Source: Paenibacillus selenitireducens (GTDB taxonomy: Bacteria > Bacillota > Bacilli > Paenibacillales > Paenibacillaceae). From it: 64,000 bases of DNA. Position 1 is the first letter of the stretch. Every line of letters starts with the position of its first letter. The translations under genes and the position numbers were made by a program. A model generated the notes under the pieces. It saw only the letters and a list, made by a program, of their open reading frames with translations, was not told the origin of the DNA and searched no databases. The stretch is taken from assembly GCF_002021565.1 (NCBI RefSeq), contig NZ_MSZX01000006.1:371854-435853 (forward strand). Reading direction: 5' to 3'. Positions 1-8,879 of this stretch are shown one piece after another.

Positions 1-139
1 GGTACATATACAAGCAGAAGAACAATAACACCATGATGATCATAAAAATGAACGGAAATAGCATAGAGGCTTCCACCGTAAAGGTTCCTTCTTCACGAAA
101 TAGCGATTTGATCCTGAAATGAAGCTGGGAAGGATACAT
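1..139 (-). CDS. TadE-like pseudopilin, partial (C-terminus outside window)
   Basis: An ATG at 139 opens a frame that runs off the left edge, giving 46 residues. It lies one base after the stop of the Flp pilin gene, so it is the next gene of the tad operon. The visible N-terminus is short and polar, followed by a GTFTVEAS-type motif and a hydrophobic stretch (LFPFIFMIIMVLLFF), the usual layout of TadE/TadG pseudopilins that are processed by a prepilin peptidase and sit in the membrane. The family call rests on this N-terminal motif and on position; the rest of the protein cannot be seen. Confidence 0.6.
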   Translation of the reverse strand, partial: MYPSQLHFRIKSLFREEGTFTVEASMLFPFIFMIIMVLLFFCLYMY

Positions 140-140
140 C

Positions 141-329
141 TTAGCCCTCAAATAATTTATCTGATTCCGAAGTTGCTTTTCCCATCAAGCGCTCAATAAA
201 CTCCATAATTTTATCTTTGAATAACAATACGATCACAACCAATACCGCAATGATAAAAATGATTTCAACTGTGCCAAGTCCATCCTCATCTTTCCATACG
301 TCATTCAGCAACTTCCCTAGATTCAACAT
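141..329 (-). CDS. Flp-type (type IVb) pilin subunit
   Basis: A 62-residue protein with the features of a Flp1-family pilin, the major subunit of Tad (tight adherence) pili. A short charged leader ends in EDG (residues 15-17). It is followed by LGTVE, which puts the conserved Glu at +5 after the predicted prepilin cleavage site at Gly17, and then by a hydrophobic segment (about residues 23-37). The C-terminal tail is short and charged. A GGGAGAG ribosome binding site precedes the ATG. The gene follows tadC by 41 bases in the same orientation. Family assignment comes from motif and context; pilin sequences diverge strongly, so the subunit role (major or minor) is open. Confidence 0.75.
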   Translation of the reverse strand: MLNLGKLLNDVWKDEDGLGTVEIIFIIAVLVVIVLLFKDKIMEFIERLMGKATSESDKLFEG

Positions 330-370
330 TTCATTTCTCTCCCTTATTATTCAAGTTATAAACCTAGACT

Positions 371-1252
371 CTAGCCATTCATCATTAAAAACATCGGCGT
401 ACATACCAGGACAAGCAGAACAAAAAATACCATCACCATCGGAAACACCAGCTTTGAAGATGCTTCCTCCCCCCGCACACGGCTGACTGCTTTTCGCTTC
501 TCCCATAACACACGCGATAAATCCCGCAAAGCGACGACGAATTCGTCTCCCCCTCGGCGGTAATTAAGCATAATCGTGGTCGTAAATATGGAGACTTCTT
601 GTACGGCGCACCGTTTGCTGAACTGTTCGAAAGACTGCTGGAATGAATATCCGCTATGCCATTCGTGAACCATTTGGATCAGCTCTTTGTACAACGGGTG
701 ATCCCCATGCGCCTTCTTGCGCTCTACACATTGCATCAAAGCCTTCTGAACCGTCTCACCTGCATTCACAAGCAAAATCATTTGATTCAAAAACTCCGGC
801 AGTTCAATTAATAAGTCTTGCTCCCGTCGAACGACCCGCTTGGTTAAATCCTTCACCATGGCCACGGGAAGCAGGATCGCAAGCACAGCGCCCACGCCAA
901 ACCCCATGACTTGCCCATCGGTTAACAAAGGCAGCACACAGCCAAAGACCAACATCAAGAAAGCATAGTTCAACAATTCAGCCATGAACATGGCACTATA
1001 TTTCGCAGCAACCTGTGTACCATACAGAATTTGCATGGCCCGTTGGATTGTATAGAAGAGAGCTGGAAACCGCTCGATCCATCTCACTTTCTCTAAAATC
1101 AGCAACATGGGCGGAGCAAATCGCTCCAATCGTAGGTTCAGCACTTTCGTGATTGGAGCATCCACGGGATATCTCTTTCGTCCGACCTGATAACAACCAC
1201 ACCATAGGAGAAGCAATACCCCTAGGAGTACTCCCCATACCACGCTAGGCAC
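371..1252 (-). CDS. tadC: TadC-like type II/IV secretion F-domain membrane protein
   Basis: 293 residues, about the usual length for TadC. An N-terminal membrane segment is followed by a basic region, two hydrophobic segments (about residues 90-135), a T2SSF cytoplasmic helical domain (ELPEFLNQMILLVNAGETVQKAL), and a C-terminal membrane pair (FPMVMVFFVLLVLVCTPMF). With TadB it forms the inner-membrane platform on which the TadA ATPase drives pilus assembly. The start is GTG at 1252, chosen because an AGGAGG site lies just upstream. It follows tadB by 30 bases. Confidence 0.85.
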   Translation of the reverse strand: MPSVVWGVLLGVLLLLWCGCYQVGRKRYPVDAPITKVLNLRLERFAPPMLLILEKVRWIERFPALFYTIQRAMQILYGTQVAAKYSAMFMAELLNYAFLMLVFGCVLPLLTDGQVMGFGVGAVLAILLPVAMVKDLTKRVVRREQDLLIELPEFLNQMILLVNAGETVQKALMQCVERKKAHGDHPLYKELIQMVHEWHSGYSFQQSFEQFSKRCAVQEVSIFTTTIMLNYRRGGDEFVVALRDLSRVLWEKRKAVSRVRGEEASSKLVFPMVMVFFVLLVLVCTPMFLMMNG

Positions 1253-1282
1253 GCCTTAGAACCTCCTTTCAACGAACTATCG

Positions 1283-2161
1283 CTATACGCGAATATCCAT
1301 GATTTTCAGAATCCAAACACTGCAAGCGATAAGTCCGAATAATGCAAATGTGGATACGATGATGCCCACGCCAGAATACATTGGTGTCATAAAATCAGGC
1401 GCGCTCATATTCAGAAATGCTAAAAAGCCGACAGGTGCCAACATGATGACCTTCGATTCAAATTTCTTCTGCGCTACCATCACCGATATCTCTTGCTGAA
1501 TGTCAATTTTCTCTCCAATCATCGTGGAGGTTCGTCGTACAACCTCGACTAAATCCCCGCCGGTTCGCTTGCAAGCTGTAAATACATCCGCAAAATTCGT
1601 AATATCCTCGATTCCTGCCCTACGACTGAAATCCTGAACGGCCTCCTCAATCGGTTCACCATTCTCTAATCGGAATCGGATTATCCGAAACTCTCGGATC
1701 AGATCGGTATTCGCGTCCGGATACAAGAGCTGTAAATCTTGTACAACCTCATAAAAGGCATTCTCCACAGACCTTCCGGCTGCAAGCGAGGAGGATAACG
1801 AATAGAGTGCCTGCTTGAACTGTAAGCTCAATTCGGATCTCCGCTTGTGAAGCAAGGCTCTCCGCCGAAATCGAGGGTACATGGCCCCCAAGCCTACACA
1901 CGGGAGAGCAACGATCACATGGTGATAGAATAAATACCCTATCACTCCCCCTGCGGATCCTGCGATCATAAAAGCGGTCATCCATTGACGTCGGGTCAGC
2001 GTGTATTCGGTGTATTGTGTTAAACCTTCATCTGATTCTGTCTTATGAACCTCGTCATCCTTCTCTGATGTATCCTGTTGCCTGCTGCGTTTCTTCTCCT
2101 GAGCAATCAAGATCCCTCCAGTAATCAGAATAGCCGCCAGGACGAGGATAACCATACTCAT
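1283..2161 (-). CDS. tadB: TadB-like type II/IV secretion F-domain membrane protein
   Basis: 292 residues with an N-terminal membrane anchor, a charged linker, paired membrane segments near residues 65-95, a T2SSF domain (QFKQALYSLSSSLAAGRSVE; later ACKRTGGDLVEVVRRT), and C-terminal membrane helices. It is the partner of TadC in the pilus assembly platform. The ATG overlaps the stop of tadA (ATGA), which points to translational coupling. The order tadZ-tadA-tadB-tadC-flp matches Gram-positive tad loci, so the identification is firm even though individual F-domain proteins are not very distinctive. Confidence 0.88.
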   Translation of the reverse strand: MSMVILVLAAILITGGILIAQEKKRSRQQDTSEKDDEVHKTESDEGLTQYTEYTLTRRQWMTAFMIAGSAGGVIGYLFYHHVIVALPCVGLGAMYPRFRRRALLHKRRSELSLQFKQALYSLSSSLAAGRSVENAFYEVVQDLQLLYPDANTDLIREFRIIRFRLENGEPIEEAVQDFSRRAGIEDITNFADVFTACKRTGGDLVEVVRRTSTMIGEKIDIQQEISVMVAQKKFESKVIMLAPVGFLAFLNMSAPDFMTPMYSGVGIIVSTFALFGLIACSVWILKIMDIRV

Positions 2162-3405
2162 GATTCACCCCTCTCCCTATCTTGGTGTTCCAACCGTATT
2201 CCTGCCATCCCTAGTTTTTGCGTATGCACAAGCTTGCTTCCAGTCGCTTGCAATCGCCCAATAACCTTTCCCTCCTTCTCCGCACACTCCTCAAATTGGA
2301 ACAAGGAGTTCAACACCACCTCACCTTCTTGGAGTCCAATGACTTCGCTAATATCCATCACACGACGTGATCGATCACGTAAGCGAGAGAGATGGACGAT
2401 GATATCAATTGCCGAGCTAATCTGCTGACGGATGACTTCCACAGGAAGCGGAGCCCCACTTAGAACCATCGTCTCTAAGCGGCTAATCATATCTTGCGTC
2501 CCGTTGGCATGCCCGGTTGATAAGCTTCCATCATGCCCAGTATTCATCGCTTGCAGCATATCTAAGGCCTCCGCGCCCCGAACCTCACCCACGACGATCC
2601 GGTTCGGTCGCATACGAAGAGACGAACGTATTAAATCTCGAATCGAGATTTCCCCCTTCCCTTCGGTATTCGCATTACGTGTCTCGAGCGCGACCAGATT
2701 GGGAACCGTTCGAATTTGCAATTCTGCAGAATCTTCAATCGTAATGACACGTTCATCACTCGGAATGTACTGTGATAATGCATTCAGGAAGGTTGTCTTT
2801 CCCGATCCCGTCCCCCCGCTAATAAAAATATTGTATTTCCCGCGAACAAGTTGCTGTAAGAAAGATGCCGCCTCGTCTGTCAAGGCTCCTTTATCTACTA
2901 AATCCTTCATGGTCATTGGCGTATCGGGAAACTTCCGTATCGTCATGGTGGGCCCTTTTAATGCAATCGGCGGAAGTACAACATTTACGCGCGAGCCGTC
3001 TTGCAACCTTGCATCGACAATCGGTGAAGATTCATTCACGACGCGATTCACTTGGGCCACGATCGATTGAATGATATCCTCTAGCCGTTCCTGCGATTCA
3101 AAGCCGATGGAGGCCCGCTTGACCTCACCATCTTCCTCGATAAAAATCTCTTCATGGCTATTAATCATAATTTCCGTAATCCGCCGGTCTTCCACGAAAG
3201 GCTGCAGGACATCTAAGCCCCGAAATGTGTAATATACGCGCTGCACGATTTGCTGTTTATCCGCTGCTGTCCATGTCGGCGATTCCATATGACGGAATAC
3301 CGCATGCTCTATTGCGCGATATAATTCCGCATCGCTCGTCGATCCCGACAAATCCAATCCCGCACGTACCGTCTGGCGAATGGACGTGACCCATTCCTCA
3401 CGCAT
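2158..3405 (-). CDS. tadA: TadA/CpaF-family secretion ATPase
   Basis: 415 residues. This is the hexameric motor ATPase that powers Tad pilus extension. The Walker A motif GGTGSGKT is at residues 197-204, preceded by the family N-terminal domain (ITEIMINSHEEIFIE; SSPIVDARLQDGSRVNVV). Asp and His boxes follow (VITIEDSAELQI; RPNRIVVGEVRGAEALDML; TGHDGSLSTGHANG). The C-terminus ends in a short variable tail. The gene overlaps tadZ upstream by 8 bases and tadB downstream by 4 bases. It encodes only the cytoplasmic motor; no prepilin peptidase gene is visible in the window. Confidence 0.93.
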   Translation of the reverse strand: MREEWVTSIRQTVRAGLDLSGSTSDAELYRAIEHAVFRHMESPTWTAADKQQIVQRVYYTFRGLDVLQPFVEDRRITEIMINSHEEIFIEEDGEVKRASIGFESQERLEDIIQSIVAQVNRVVNESSPIVDARLQDGSRVNVVLPPIALKGPTMTIRKFPDTPMTMKDLVDKGALTDEAASFLQQLVRGKYNIFISGGTGSGKTTFLNALSQYIPSDERVITIEDSAELQIRTVPNLVALETRNANTEGKGEISIRDLIRSSLRMRPNRIVVGEVRGAEALDMLQAMNTGHDGSLSTGHANGTQDMISRLETMVLSGAPLPVEVIRQQISSAIDIIVHLSRLRDRSRRVMDISEVIGLQEGEVVLNSLFQFEECAEKEGKVIGRLQATGSKLVHTQKLGMAGIRLEHQDRERGES

Positions 3406-4573
3406 TGCGGAACGCCCCCTGTTCTTCCGTATTCAGTACTTCCCCAGCACATAACTTCAAAATCGCCGCTTGAAACGTCGCTGATTGCAACAGAACCTGA
3501 CCTTGATCTATCTGCTTCCAAGCGGTGATATAAGGTAAGTGGGCTTGTACCCGAAGACGTGATGCGCGTAACGAATTCAACATATTTCCTTGATAACGGT
3601 TCATCGTGCAACAGGTCTTATGAAGCATAGATGACACGATTTGAGCAGATAGACTTCGTTCCATGTACTGAAGTATTGCTTCCGTCTTGCGTAATGCGAG
3701 CAAATCATCCTGCAGCAGCCAAATGATCTGATCACATCGTTCTAAGGCCACGAGCGTTCGCTCCTCTAGCACGGAATCCAAATCCAATACCACAACATCA
3801 TACGCCCCCGTCCTTACCAACAAGTCCAATAACCGTTCCGTATCCCTCTGCGTTAATTGCTTCATTTCATCTAAATTCGATACAGGCTCAACATATTCAA
3901 TATGCATCGCAGCATCATGGTGCTTATAACTCGCCCATTCCCTAACCAGCTCATCCATTGCCCGATCTGCTTTCAAATAATAAAGGAGCTTAGAGAATCG
4001 ATTCTCTTGCTTGTCAGACGTTCTTCCTTCCGGTAGGCGTACAATAGATTCCATGCTATTCAGCAGCTCCAAGCTCAAATAAAACACGCGCTGTCCTTGA
4101 AGAGCCCATTGCTTGCATAGATTCAAAGCCACAGTCGTCTTGCCCATACCTGCGACAGCCGAATATACGGCAATCATTCGGGTCTGTTCTGTGCGATGAT
4201 GGCTGCGACCCGATGGACGGTTCCTTTCGGAAGCATAAAAGGTTAGTAACGAAGATACGAGAAGATGCAGGGGCTGGTATTTCCCGATTTTCGGAACCTC
4301 CCCTTCTCTTGTTATCTCTCCTCCCCCCACATCCTCCGTCAGCATCATCACGGGACTTACGCCATCCTTCAACGTATCCCCAACCAAAAACGACGCTTCA
4401 GCAACAATCAAGTCCACACTCGATTCATGCTGCACATAATAACGAAAAGATTCCAACTGTGTGAAGGATTTAACGATAACTTCCTTCATGAAATCGGATG
4501 CCTGAATATATTGGACAAACAATTCGGCATAATCTCGGTCCTCTACCGCCAAGATGAGATGTAATTTCTTCAT
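3398..4573 (-). CDS. tadZ: TadZ/CpaE-like ParA-family localisation ATPase
   Basis: 391 residues. The N-terminal about 115 residues look like a degenerate receiver-like domain (DLIVAEASFLVGD), followed by a MinD/ParA-type ATPase domain with a deviant Walker A GMGKTT at residues 142-147 and a switch-like VVLDLDSVL segment. TadZ proteins place the Tad machine in the cell and interact with TadA. The ATG at 4573 is preferred over the longer frame (TTG at 4597) because GGGGAGGG lies at proper distance from it and the protein then starts MKKLHLILAVEDRD, a natural domain start. It is followed directly by tadA. Confidence 0.8.
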   Translation of the reverse strand: MKKLHLILAVEDRDYAELFVQYIQASDFMKEVIVKSFTQLESFRYYVQHESSVDLIVAEASFLVGDTLKDGVSPVMMLTEDVGGGEITREGEVPKIGKYQPLHLLVSSLLTFYASERNRPSGRSHHRTEQTRMIAVYSAVAGMGKTTVALNLCKQWALQGQRVFYLSLELLNSMESIVRLPEGRTSDKQENRFSKLLYYLKADRAMDELVREWASYKHHDAAMHIEYVEPVSNLDEMKQLTQRDTERLLDLLVRTGAYDVVVLDLDSVLEERTLVALERCDQIIWLLQDDLLALRKTEAILQYMERSLSAQIVSSMLHKTCCTMNRYQGNMLNSLRASRLRVQAHLPYITAWKQIDQGQVLLQSATFQAAILKLCAGEVLNTEEQGAFRNA

Positions 4574-4600
4574 GGGCTGCCCTCCCCTTCTCCGCAAAAG

Positions 4601-4696
4601 TCACATCAGATCTACAATCTTCAACACACCACCTATACAACAAACCATACCGACGACTGCGACGAATACGGCCATCTGAAGTTCCAACCTTCGCAT
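4601..4696 (-). CDS. Small single-span membrane peptide at head of tad operon (unknown)
   Basis: A 31-codon frame with a clear ribosome binding site (AAAGGGGGG, 10 bases before the ATG at 4696) and a TGA stop 27 bases before tadZ. The product begins MRRLELQ and then has one hydrophobic segment (about residues 8-29, AVFVAVVGMVCCIGG) containing two adjacent Cys. It lies between the operon promoter and tadZ in the same orientation, so it should be transcribed with the pilus genes. I do not recognise a family. It could be a small membrane partner of the Tad machine or an upstream ORF that couples translation to tadZ. Confidence 0.5.
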   Translation of the reverse strand: MRRLELQMAVFVAVVGMVCCIGGVLKIVDLM

Positions 4697-4805
4697 GGTG
4701 GCTTGCCCCCCTTTCCTTCGAACAACGCAAAAAAACCGCCAACAACCACAGCAGAACTGTGGATGATGACGGTGCTTCCGTTCATGTCCATATTAATTTA
4801 AGGTT

Positions 4806-4834
4806 AGGTTATCACATATTTTTCCATCGAGCAA
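4806..4834 (-). promoter_or_regulatory. Predicted sigma-A-type promoter of the tad operon
   Basis: On the minus strand TTGCTC (4829-4834) is separated by 17 bases from TAACCT (4806-4811), with a TG-extended -10 (TGA just before the hexamer). It lies about 110 bases upstream of the small membrane ORF that heads the tad genes. The match is reasonable, not perfect. Confidence 0.5.
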
Positions 4835-4934
4835 GCCCTAAATTGTTGCTTCCTGTTCGCTTGCCAACCGGCGACTTTCTTAGCATACTTATACTACAAC
4901 GAACAACTTGAATGACATAAGGAGTGCCAAATCA

Positions 4935-5705
4935 TTGAAAACCTTAAAGAAAACATCGTTAACCCTTGCCATGTATCTCATCCTTCTGGTTATTCTTGCA
5001 ACCCTTGCAGGCTGTAGTGCCACCACAGGTACAGATTCATCAGATGCCAATGCTAAGGTCGTGAAAGTCGTTGACGGAGACACCTTGGATGTTGAGTTCA
5101 ATGGAAAAAAAGAACGGATCCGACTCTTGCTTGTCGATACCCCGGAAACGGTGCATCCCTCCAAACCCGTTGAACCCTTTGGTCCAGAAGCATCGGCATT
5201 TGCCAAAAAAACATTAACCGACCAGCCCGTAAGAGTCGAGCTGGATGTATCCGAACGGGATAAATACGGAAGGCTGCTCGCATACATATGGATCGGAGAC
5301 AAGATGTTTAACGAAATGCTGCTCGAACAAGGCCTCGCACGAGTCGCCTACGTTTATCCGCCAAATGTAAAATACGTCGACCAATTTCGTGAAATCCAGA
5401 AAAAGGCACAGCAAGCCGAGTTAGGCATCTGGAGCATTGAGAACTATGCGACAGATAAAGGCTTCAACGATAGTGCTGTCAGTACGCCTGCTTCCAAATC
5501 GCAAAATAAGAACCCGAAGCAGCCAAGTACAAGCCCATCGAAAGATTCTTCCAAAAAGCCGACCATCAAAGGCAATATCAATCGTAAAGGTGAAAAGATC
5601 TATCATGTTCCTGGCGGAGCCTCCTATGAATCCACCAAGGCAGAGGAAATGTTCTACACCGAAGCAGAGGCCGAAAAGGCAGGTTATCGCAAAGCAAAAC
5701 GTTAA
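4935..5705 (+). CDS. Thermonuclease (SNase-like) lipoprotein with C-terminal sunset domain
   Basis: 256 residues. The start is TTG at 4935, chosen because ATAAGGAG lies 10 bases upstream; it gives a compact lipoprotein signal peptide ending LAGC. The SNase domain follows, with the expected active-site elements: KVVDGDTL, RIRLLLVDTPET and DKYGRLLAYIW supply the Asp, Arg, Glu and Arg of the staphylococcal nuclease fold. After a Ser/Pro/Lys-rich linker comes a C-terminal module (GNINRKGEKIYHVPGG ... FYTEAEAEKAGYR) of the kind called a sunset domain. It is likely a calcium-dependent, membrane-anchored extracellular nuclease that degrades DNA/RNA. It is monocistronic, divergent from tad, and followed by a shared terminator. 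Confidence 0.88.
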   Translation: MKTLKKTSLTLAMYLILLVILATLAGCSATTGTDSSDANAKVVKVVDGDTLDVEFNGKKERIRLLLVDTPETVHPSKPVEPFGPEASAFAKKTLTDQPVRVELDVSERDKYGRLLAYIWIGDKMFNEMLLEQGLARVAYVYPPNVKYVDQFREIQKKAQQAELGIWSIENYATDKGFNDSAVSTPASKSQNKNPKQPSTSPSKDSSKKPTIKGNINRKGEKIYHVPGGASYESTKAEEMFYTEAEAEKAGYRKAKR

Positions 5706-5725
5706 GTACCACGCAAGGAGCATAC

Positions 5726-5769
5726 AAAAGGGATGCGCCAAGTCCATCATGACTTGATGCATCCCTTTT
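5726..5769. terminator. Bidirectional rho-independent terminator
   Basis: AAAAGGGATGC and GCATCCCTTTT form a long stem, with an inner CAAGTC/GACTTG stem. It sits between the convergent nuclease and LTA synthase genes, with A and T runs on both flanks. Confidence 0.85.
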
Positions 5770-5777
5770 CTTGTTCT

Positions 5778-7640
5778 CTATTTTTTCTTCCAATCGGGCA
5801 GCTGACTCACATAACTATCGGATAAGTGCAATAATTGAAGCGCCTGATTGTACTCTTCTTCCGTGACGCCGCTCGTTACGCCAGATTGGCCTGAAAGTGA
5901 ATATTGGGTCCCGTCTTGGTAGCCGTCGCCCGGCATGAAGAGCGTTTTCCCACTGACAAAGGATCCGGACGGCAAGTAATAACGTTGCGGCAATAAATTG
6001 TTTTTCTGATTAAAGATATCTTCACCGAAATGAATTTGATGATCCATCGAAACCCCTAACAAATTGGCAGCTGTCGGCATAACATCGATTTCTCCGCCAA
6101 GCCCTGGAAAGACGGTTGGATTCGTAACGCCTTCAGAAGCAATCACCAACGGAATATTAATCATATCGGTATACCCGTATTCGCGTCCGTAAATTTCCTC
6201 CATCAGCTGTTTATCCGCCTTCGTCAAGGAATAGATCGGTAACCCCAAATGGTCGCCGTAGATCATGATGACGCTATCGTCCCAGACGCCGTTCGCCTTC
6301 AATTCATCGAAGAATTGACCTAACGCATAGTCTGCGTAATTTTGCGAGCGAATGTAATCCCCGACAAATGTGCCTTCATAACGTTCCGGCAAGGCCATTT
6401 TATATTTGGATGCCGGGATTGTAAACGGATGATGCGCGCTCATGGAAATAACCTGGCTATAGAACGGCTTGCCGCTGTCGTTCATCTTCTGAAGCTCAGC
6501 TGCTGTCTTCCGATAGAGCACTTCATCGGACGAACCGAAGAAAAATTCATCCTCACCTTCGAAAAATTTCGCATCGTAATATTTTTCCCAACCTAGGCCT
6601 TTATAAAGTTCTCCACGATTCCAGAACTCCACAACATTTGTATGGAAGGTGGCGGTCTGATATCCGTTCTCCTGCATCAGCTTCGGCAGACTCGGCAGCT
6701 CTTTTCCTGCATAAATCATCGTTGCTGCGCCGTTCGGCGGGATGTAGAAGGAACTATTCACAACGAATTCGGCATCCGACGTATTCCCTTGGCCAACCTG
6801 CTGGAAGAAATGCGGGAAGTAGAAATTGTTATTCACGAGCTTATTCAAGTTCGGCGTAATTTCTTGGCCGTCAATTTTCAAATTAACGAGAAAGCTCTGG
6901 AGGGACTCCATTTGAATGATAATCAAGTTCTTGCCTTTGGCCGCGCCATAATAACTCGGGTTGGCAATCTTCTCGATTCCCTTCAGCTGATTAATCCGGT
7001 CTTGCGTAATCTCTTTTGGATCAATCAAGTCCTGTTTCTCACGAGACAAAATCGTGTACATCTCATAATTGAGGATGCCCATATCCTTCGCTTGTTTGAT
7101 TTCGTTCATACTCGCGCGATTCGGCCAGATGTTAAACATACAAATGGCAAGGGAGACCACGAGAATGCCCAGTGCCAGCCCGCGATGCATCTTCACTTTT
7201 ACAACATCTTTCCAGCCTTTTGCAATCTTCTTGCGGAAAGTAACGTAGAACAAAATAATAATATCCGTAAAAATCAGCAAATAATAAGGTGCGAGCAACG
7301 AAAATACGCTGTTCTTCACCGCTGTTACTTGGTTCACTTGTTCCAAGGCATGGTAAGTAACGATAACACCGTAATATTTGTAATACATAATGACAGCGAA
7401 CAATATGGCCGTCACGAGCACGTTTACGGTCACGTACCATCCTAACTTCCGTTTGGATGCGAACAATTCGATTAGACAGAATAACACCCATGCAAAAGGT
7501 ATATCCGCCACGAGCGCAATCCATGGGACTTTATCGCCGAACACGACGGCGTAAGCCAAGCAACTTTTAAGCAGCACAATAATTGAAAATAATACAAACG
7601 GCTTTTTCCATAAGCCAGAAAAGCGTTCCAGTCGGGTCAT
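5778..7640 (-). CDS. ltaS: LTA synthase family protein (lipoteichoic acid synthase)
   Basis: 620 residues from the ATG at 7640, chosen for the AGAGAGGTT site; an upstream in-frame start at 7682 has no better site. Five N-terminal membrane helices (about residues 10-190) are followed by an extracellular sulfatase-fold domain. The catalytic Thr is in GQGNTSDAEF. Metal-site elements are IIIQMESLQS, IMIYGDHLG and SMSAHHPF. The enzyme polymerises glycerol phosphate from phosphatidylglycerol onto a glycolipid anchor at the outer face of the membrane. Several LtaS paralogues (synthase, primase, YvgJ-type) are common in Bacillales, so the exact paralogue cannot be fixed here. It stands alone. Confidence 0.9.
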   Translation of the reverse strand: MTRLERFSGLWKKPFVLFSIIVLLKSCLAYAVVFGDKVPWIALVADIPFAWVLFCLIELFASKRKLGWYVTVNVLVTAILFAVIMYYKYYGVIVTYHALEQVNQVTAVKNSVFSLLAPYYLLIFTDIIILFYVTFRKKIAKGWKDVVKVKMHRGLALGILVVSLAICMFNIWPNRASMNEIKQAKDMGILNYEMYTILSREKQDLIDPKEITQDRINQLKGIEKIANPSYYGAAKGKNLIIIQMESLQSFLVNLKIDGQEITPNLNKLVNNNFYFPHFFQQVGQGNTSDAEFVVNSSFYIPPNGAATMIYAGKELPSLPKLMQENGYQTATFHTNVVEFWNRGELYKGLGWEKYYDAKFFEGEDEFFFGSSDEVLYRKTAAELQKMNDSGKPFYSQVISMSAHHPFTIPASKYKMALPERYEGTFVGDYIRSQNYADYALGQFFDELKANGVWDDSVIMIYGDHLGLPIYSLTKADKQLMEEIYGREYGYTDMINIPLVIASEGVTNPTVFPGLGGEIDVMPTAANLLGVSMDHQIHFGEDIFNQKNNLLPQRYYLPSGSFVSGKTLFMPGDGYQDGTQYSLSGQSGVTSGVTEEEYNQALQLLHLSDSYVSQLPDWKKK

Positions 7641-7745
7641 GTTGCAACCTCTCTCTTTCACATATTCATAGAACATTAACAATTTGTTTTCATTATACAG
7701 TATTTAGATACCCTAATGAAATATCATATGTTCTAACAAATAAAG

Positions 7746-7788
7746 TAAAAACGCCGTAACACGCTGTAAACAGCATGATAACGGCGTT
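7746..7788 (-). terminator. Rho-independent terminator after the fad operon
   Basis: AACGCCGT pairs with ACGGCGTT around an inner CTGTTTACAG hairpin; on the minus strand it is followed by a T run. It lies 18 bases beyond the aldo/keto reductase stop. Confidence 0.8.
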
Positions 7789-7805
7789 ATAGTAACCCAG
7801 ACGCA

Positions 7806-8792
7806 TTATTTCAAGATATTATCGATCTCTGCAAGCTCTTCTGTACTGAAATCCAAATTATTCAAGGTTGCCACATTCTCATCCAACTGCGTCACGCGGC
7901 TTGCTCCGATCAGTACGGTTGTTACGCGTCCGCCGCGCAATACCCATGCGAGTGCCATTTGTGCCAGAGATTGACCGCGGCGTGCAGCAATCTTCTGCAG
8001 GCGAAGCGCCTTATCCAGGACCGCTTCCGTGATATCCTTTTCCTTCAAGAATCCACCGCGACCTGCACGCGAATCCTTCGGAATCCCATCCAAATAACGA
8101 TCCGTTAACAAGCCTTGTGCCAGTGGAGAGAAAGCAATGCTTCCGACACCGTTCTCTTCTAAGACATCCTGCAATCCATCCTCGATCCAGCGGTTGAACA
8201 TCGAATACGATGGCTGGTGAATCAATAGTGGTGTGCCTAAATCTTTGAGAATTCGTACTGCCTCTTGCGTCTGCTCCGCATTATAGTTAGAAATTCCGAC
8301 ATACAGCGCTTTGCCTTGACGCACGATCAGATCTAGTGCAGCCATCGTTTCTTCCAACGGTGTATTCGGATCTGGACGATGGTGATAGAAGATATCCACA
8401 TAGTCTAGATTCATGCGTTTCAAGCTTTGATCCAGACTGCTCACGAGGTATTTCTTGGATCCCCATTCCCCGTATGGACCTTCCCACATGTAGTAACCCG
8501 CTTTGGTCGATACCACGAGTTCGTCGCGATAAGGAGCCAGATCTTTCTTCATCATACGTCCGAACATTTCTTCGGCTGATCCTGGAGGTGGTCCATAATT
8601 ATTAGCTAAATCAATATGCGTAATGCCAAGATCAAAAGCTCTGCGAAGCAATGCGCGGCCATTCTCTTCGGTGTCCACACCGCCAAAATTATGCCACATT
8701 CCTAAAGATACCGCAGGCAACTTGAGACCTGAATTTCCGCACCGATTATACTTCATCGTTGCATAACGTTCACTGCTAGCTTGATATGTCAT
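7806..8792 (-). CDS. Aldo/keto reductase, YghZ/L-glyceraldehyde-3-phosphate reductase type
   Basis: 328 residues from the ATG at 8792, which has GGGAGGTTATAGG upstream; a longer frame to 8873 lacks a site. The N-terminus MKYNRCGNSGLKLPAVSLG and the motif DLANNYGPPPGSAEE are typical of the YghZ-like branch of NADPH-dependent aldo/keto reductases. The catalytic tetrad is visible as Asp and Tyr in that motif, Lys in VVSTKAG and His in IFYHHRPDP. Such enzymes reduce small aldehydes including L-glyceraldehyde 3-phosphate and methylglyoxal. It is the last gene of the fad cluster, with an 87-base gap and its own good site, so a role in detoxifying lipid-derived aldehydes is possible but unproven. 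Confidence 0.85.
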   Translation of the reverse strand: MTYQASSERYATMKYNRCGNSGLKLPAVSLGMWHNFGGVDTEENGRALLRRAFDLGITHIDLANNYGPPPGSAEEMFGRMMKKDLAPYRDELVVSTKAGYYMWEGPYGEWGSKKYLVSSLDQSLKRMNLDYVDIFYHHRPDPNTPLEETMAALDLIVRQGKALYVGISNYNAEQTQEAVRILKDLGTPLLIHQPSYSMFNRWIEDGLQDVLEENGVGSIAFSPLAQGLLTDRYLDGIPKDSRAGRGGFLKEKDITEAVLDKALRLQKIAARRGQSLAQMALAWVLRGGRVTTVLIGASRVTQLDENVATLNNLDFSTEELAEIDNILK

Positions 8793-8879
8793 CCTATAAC
8801 CTCCCACGACTTTGGATTCTAACCTGCCCTTCATTAGAATCGTAAAGTTTTGGGCAGCCAAAGTCAAATGCAAGCGCCA

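Noticed and set aside
4470..4745. 91-codon minus-strand frame upstream of and into tadZ
   Set aside because: It overlaps tadZ out of frame for over 100 bases and has no own ribosome binding site; the 31-codon frame in the same region has one.
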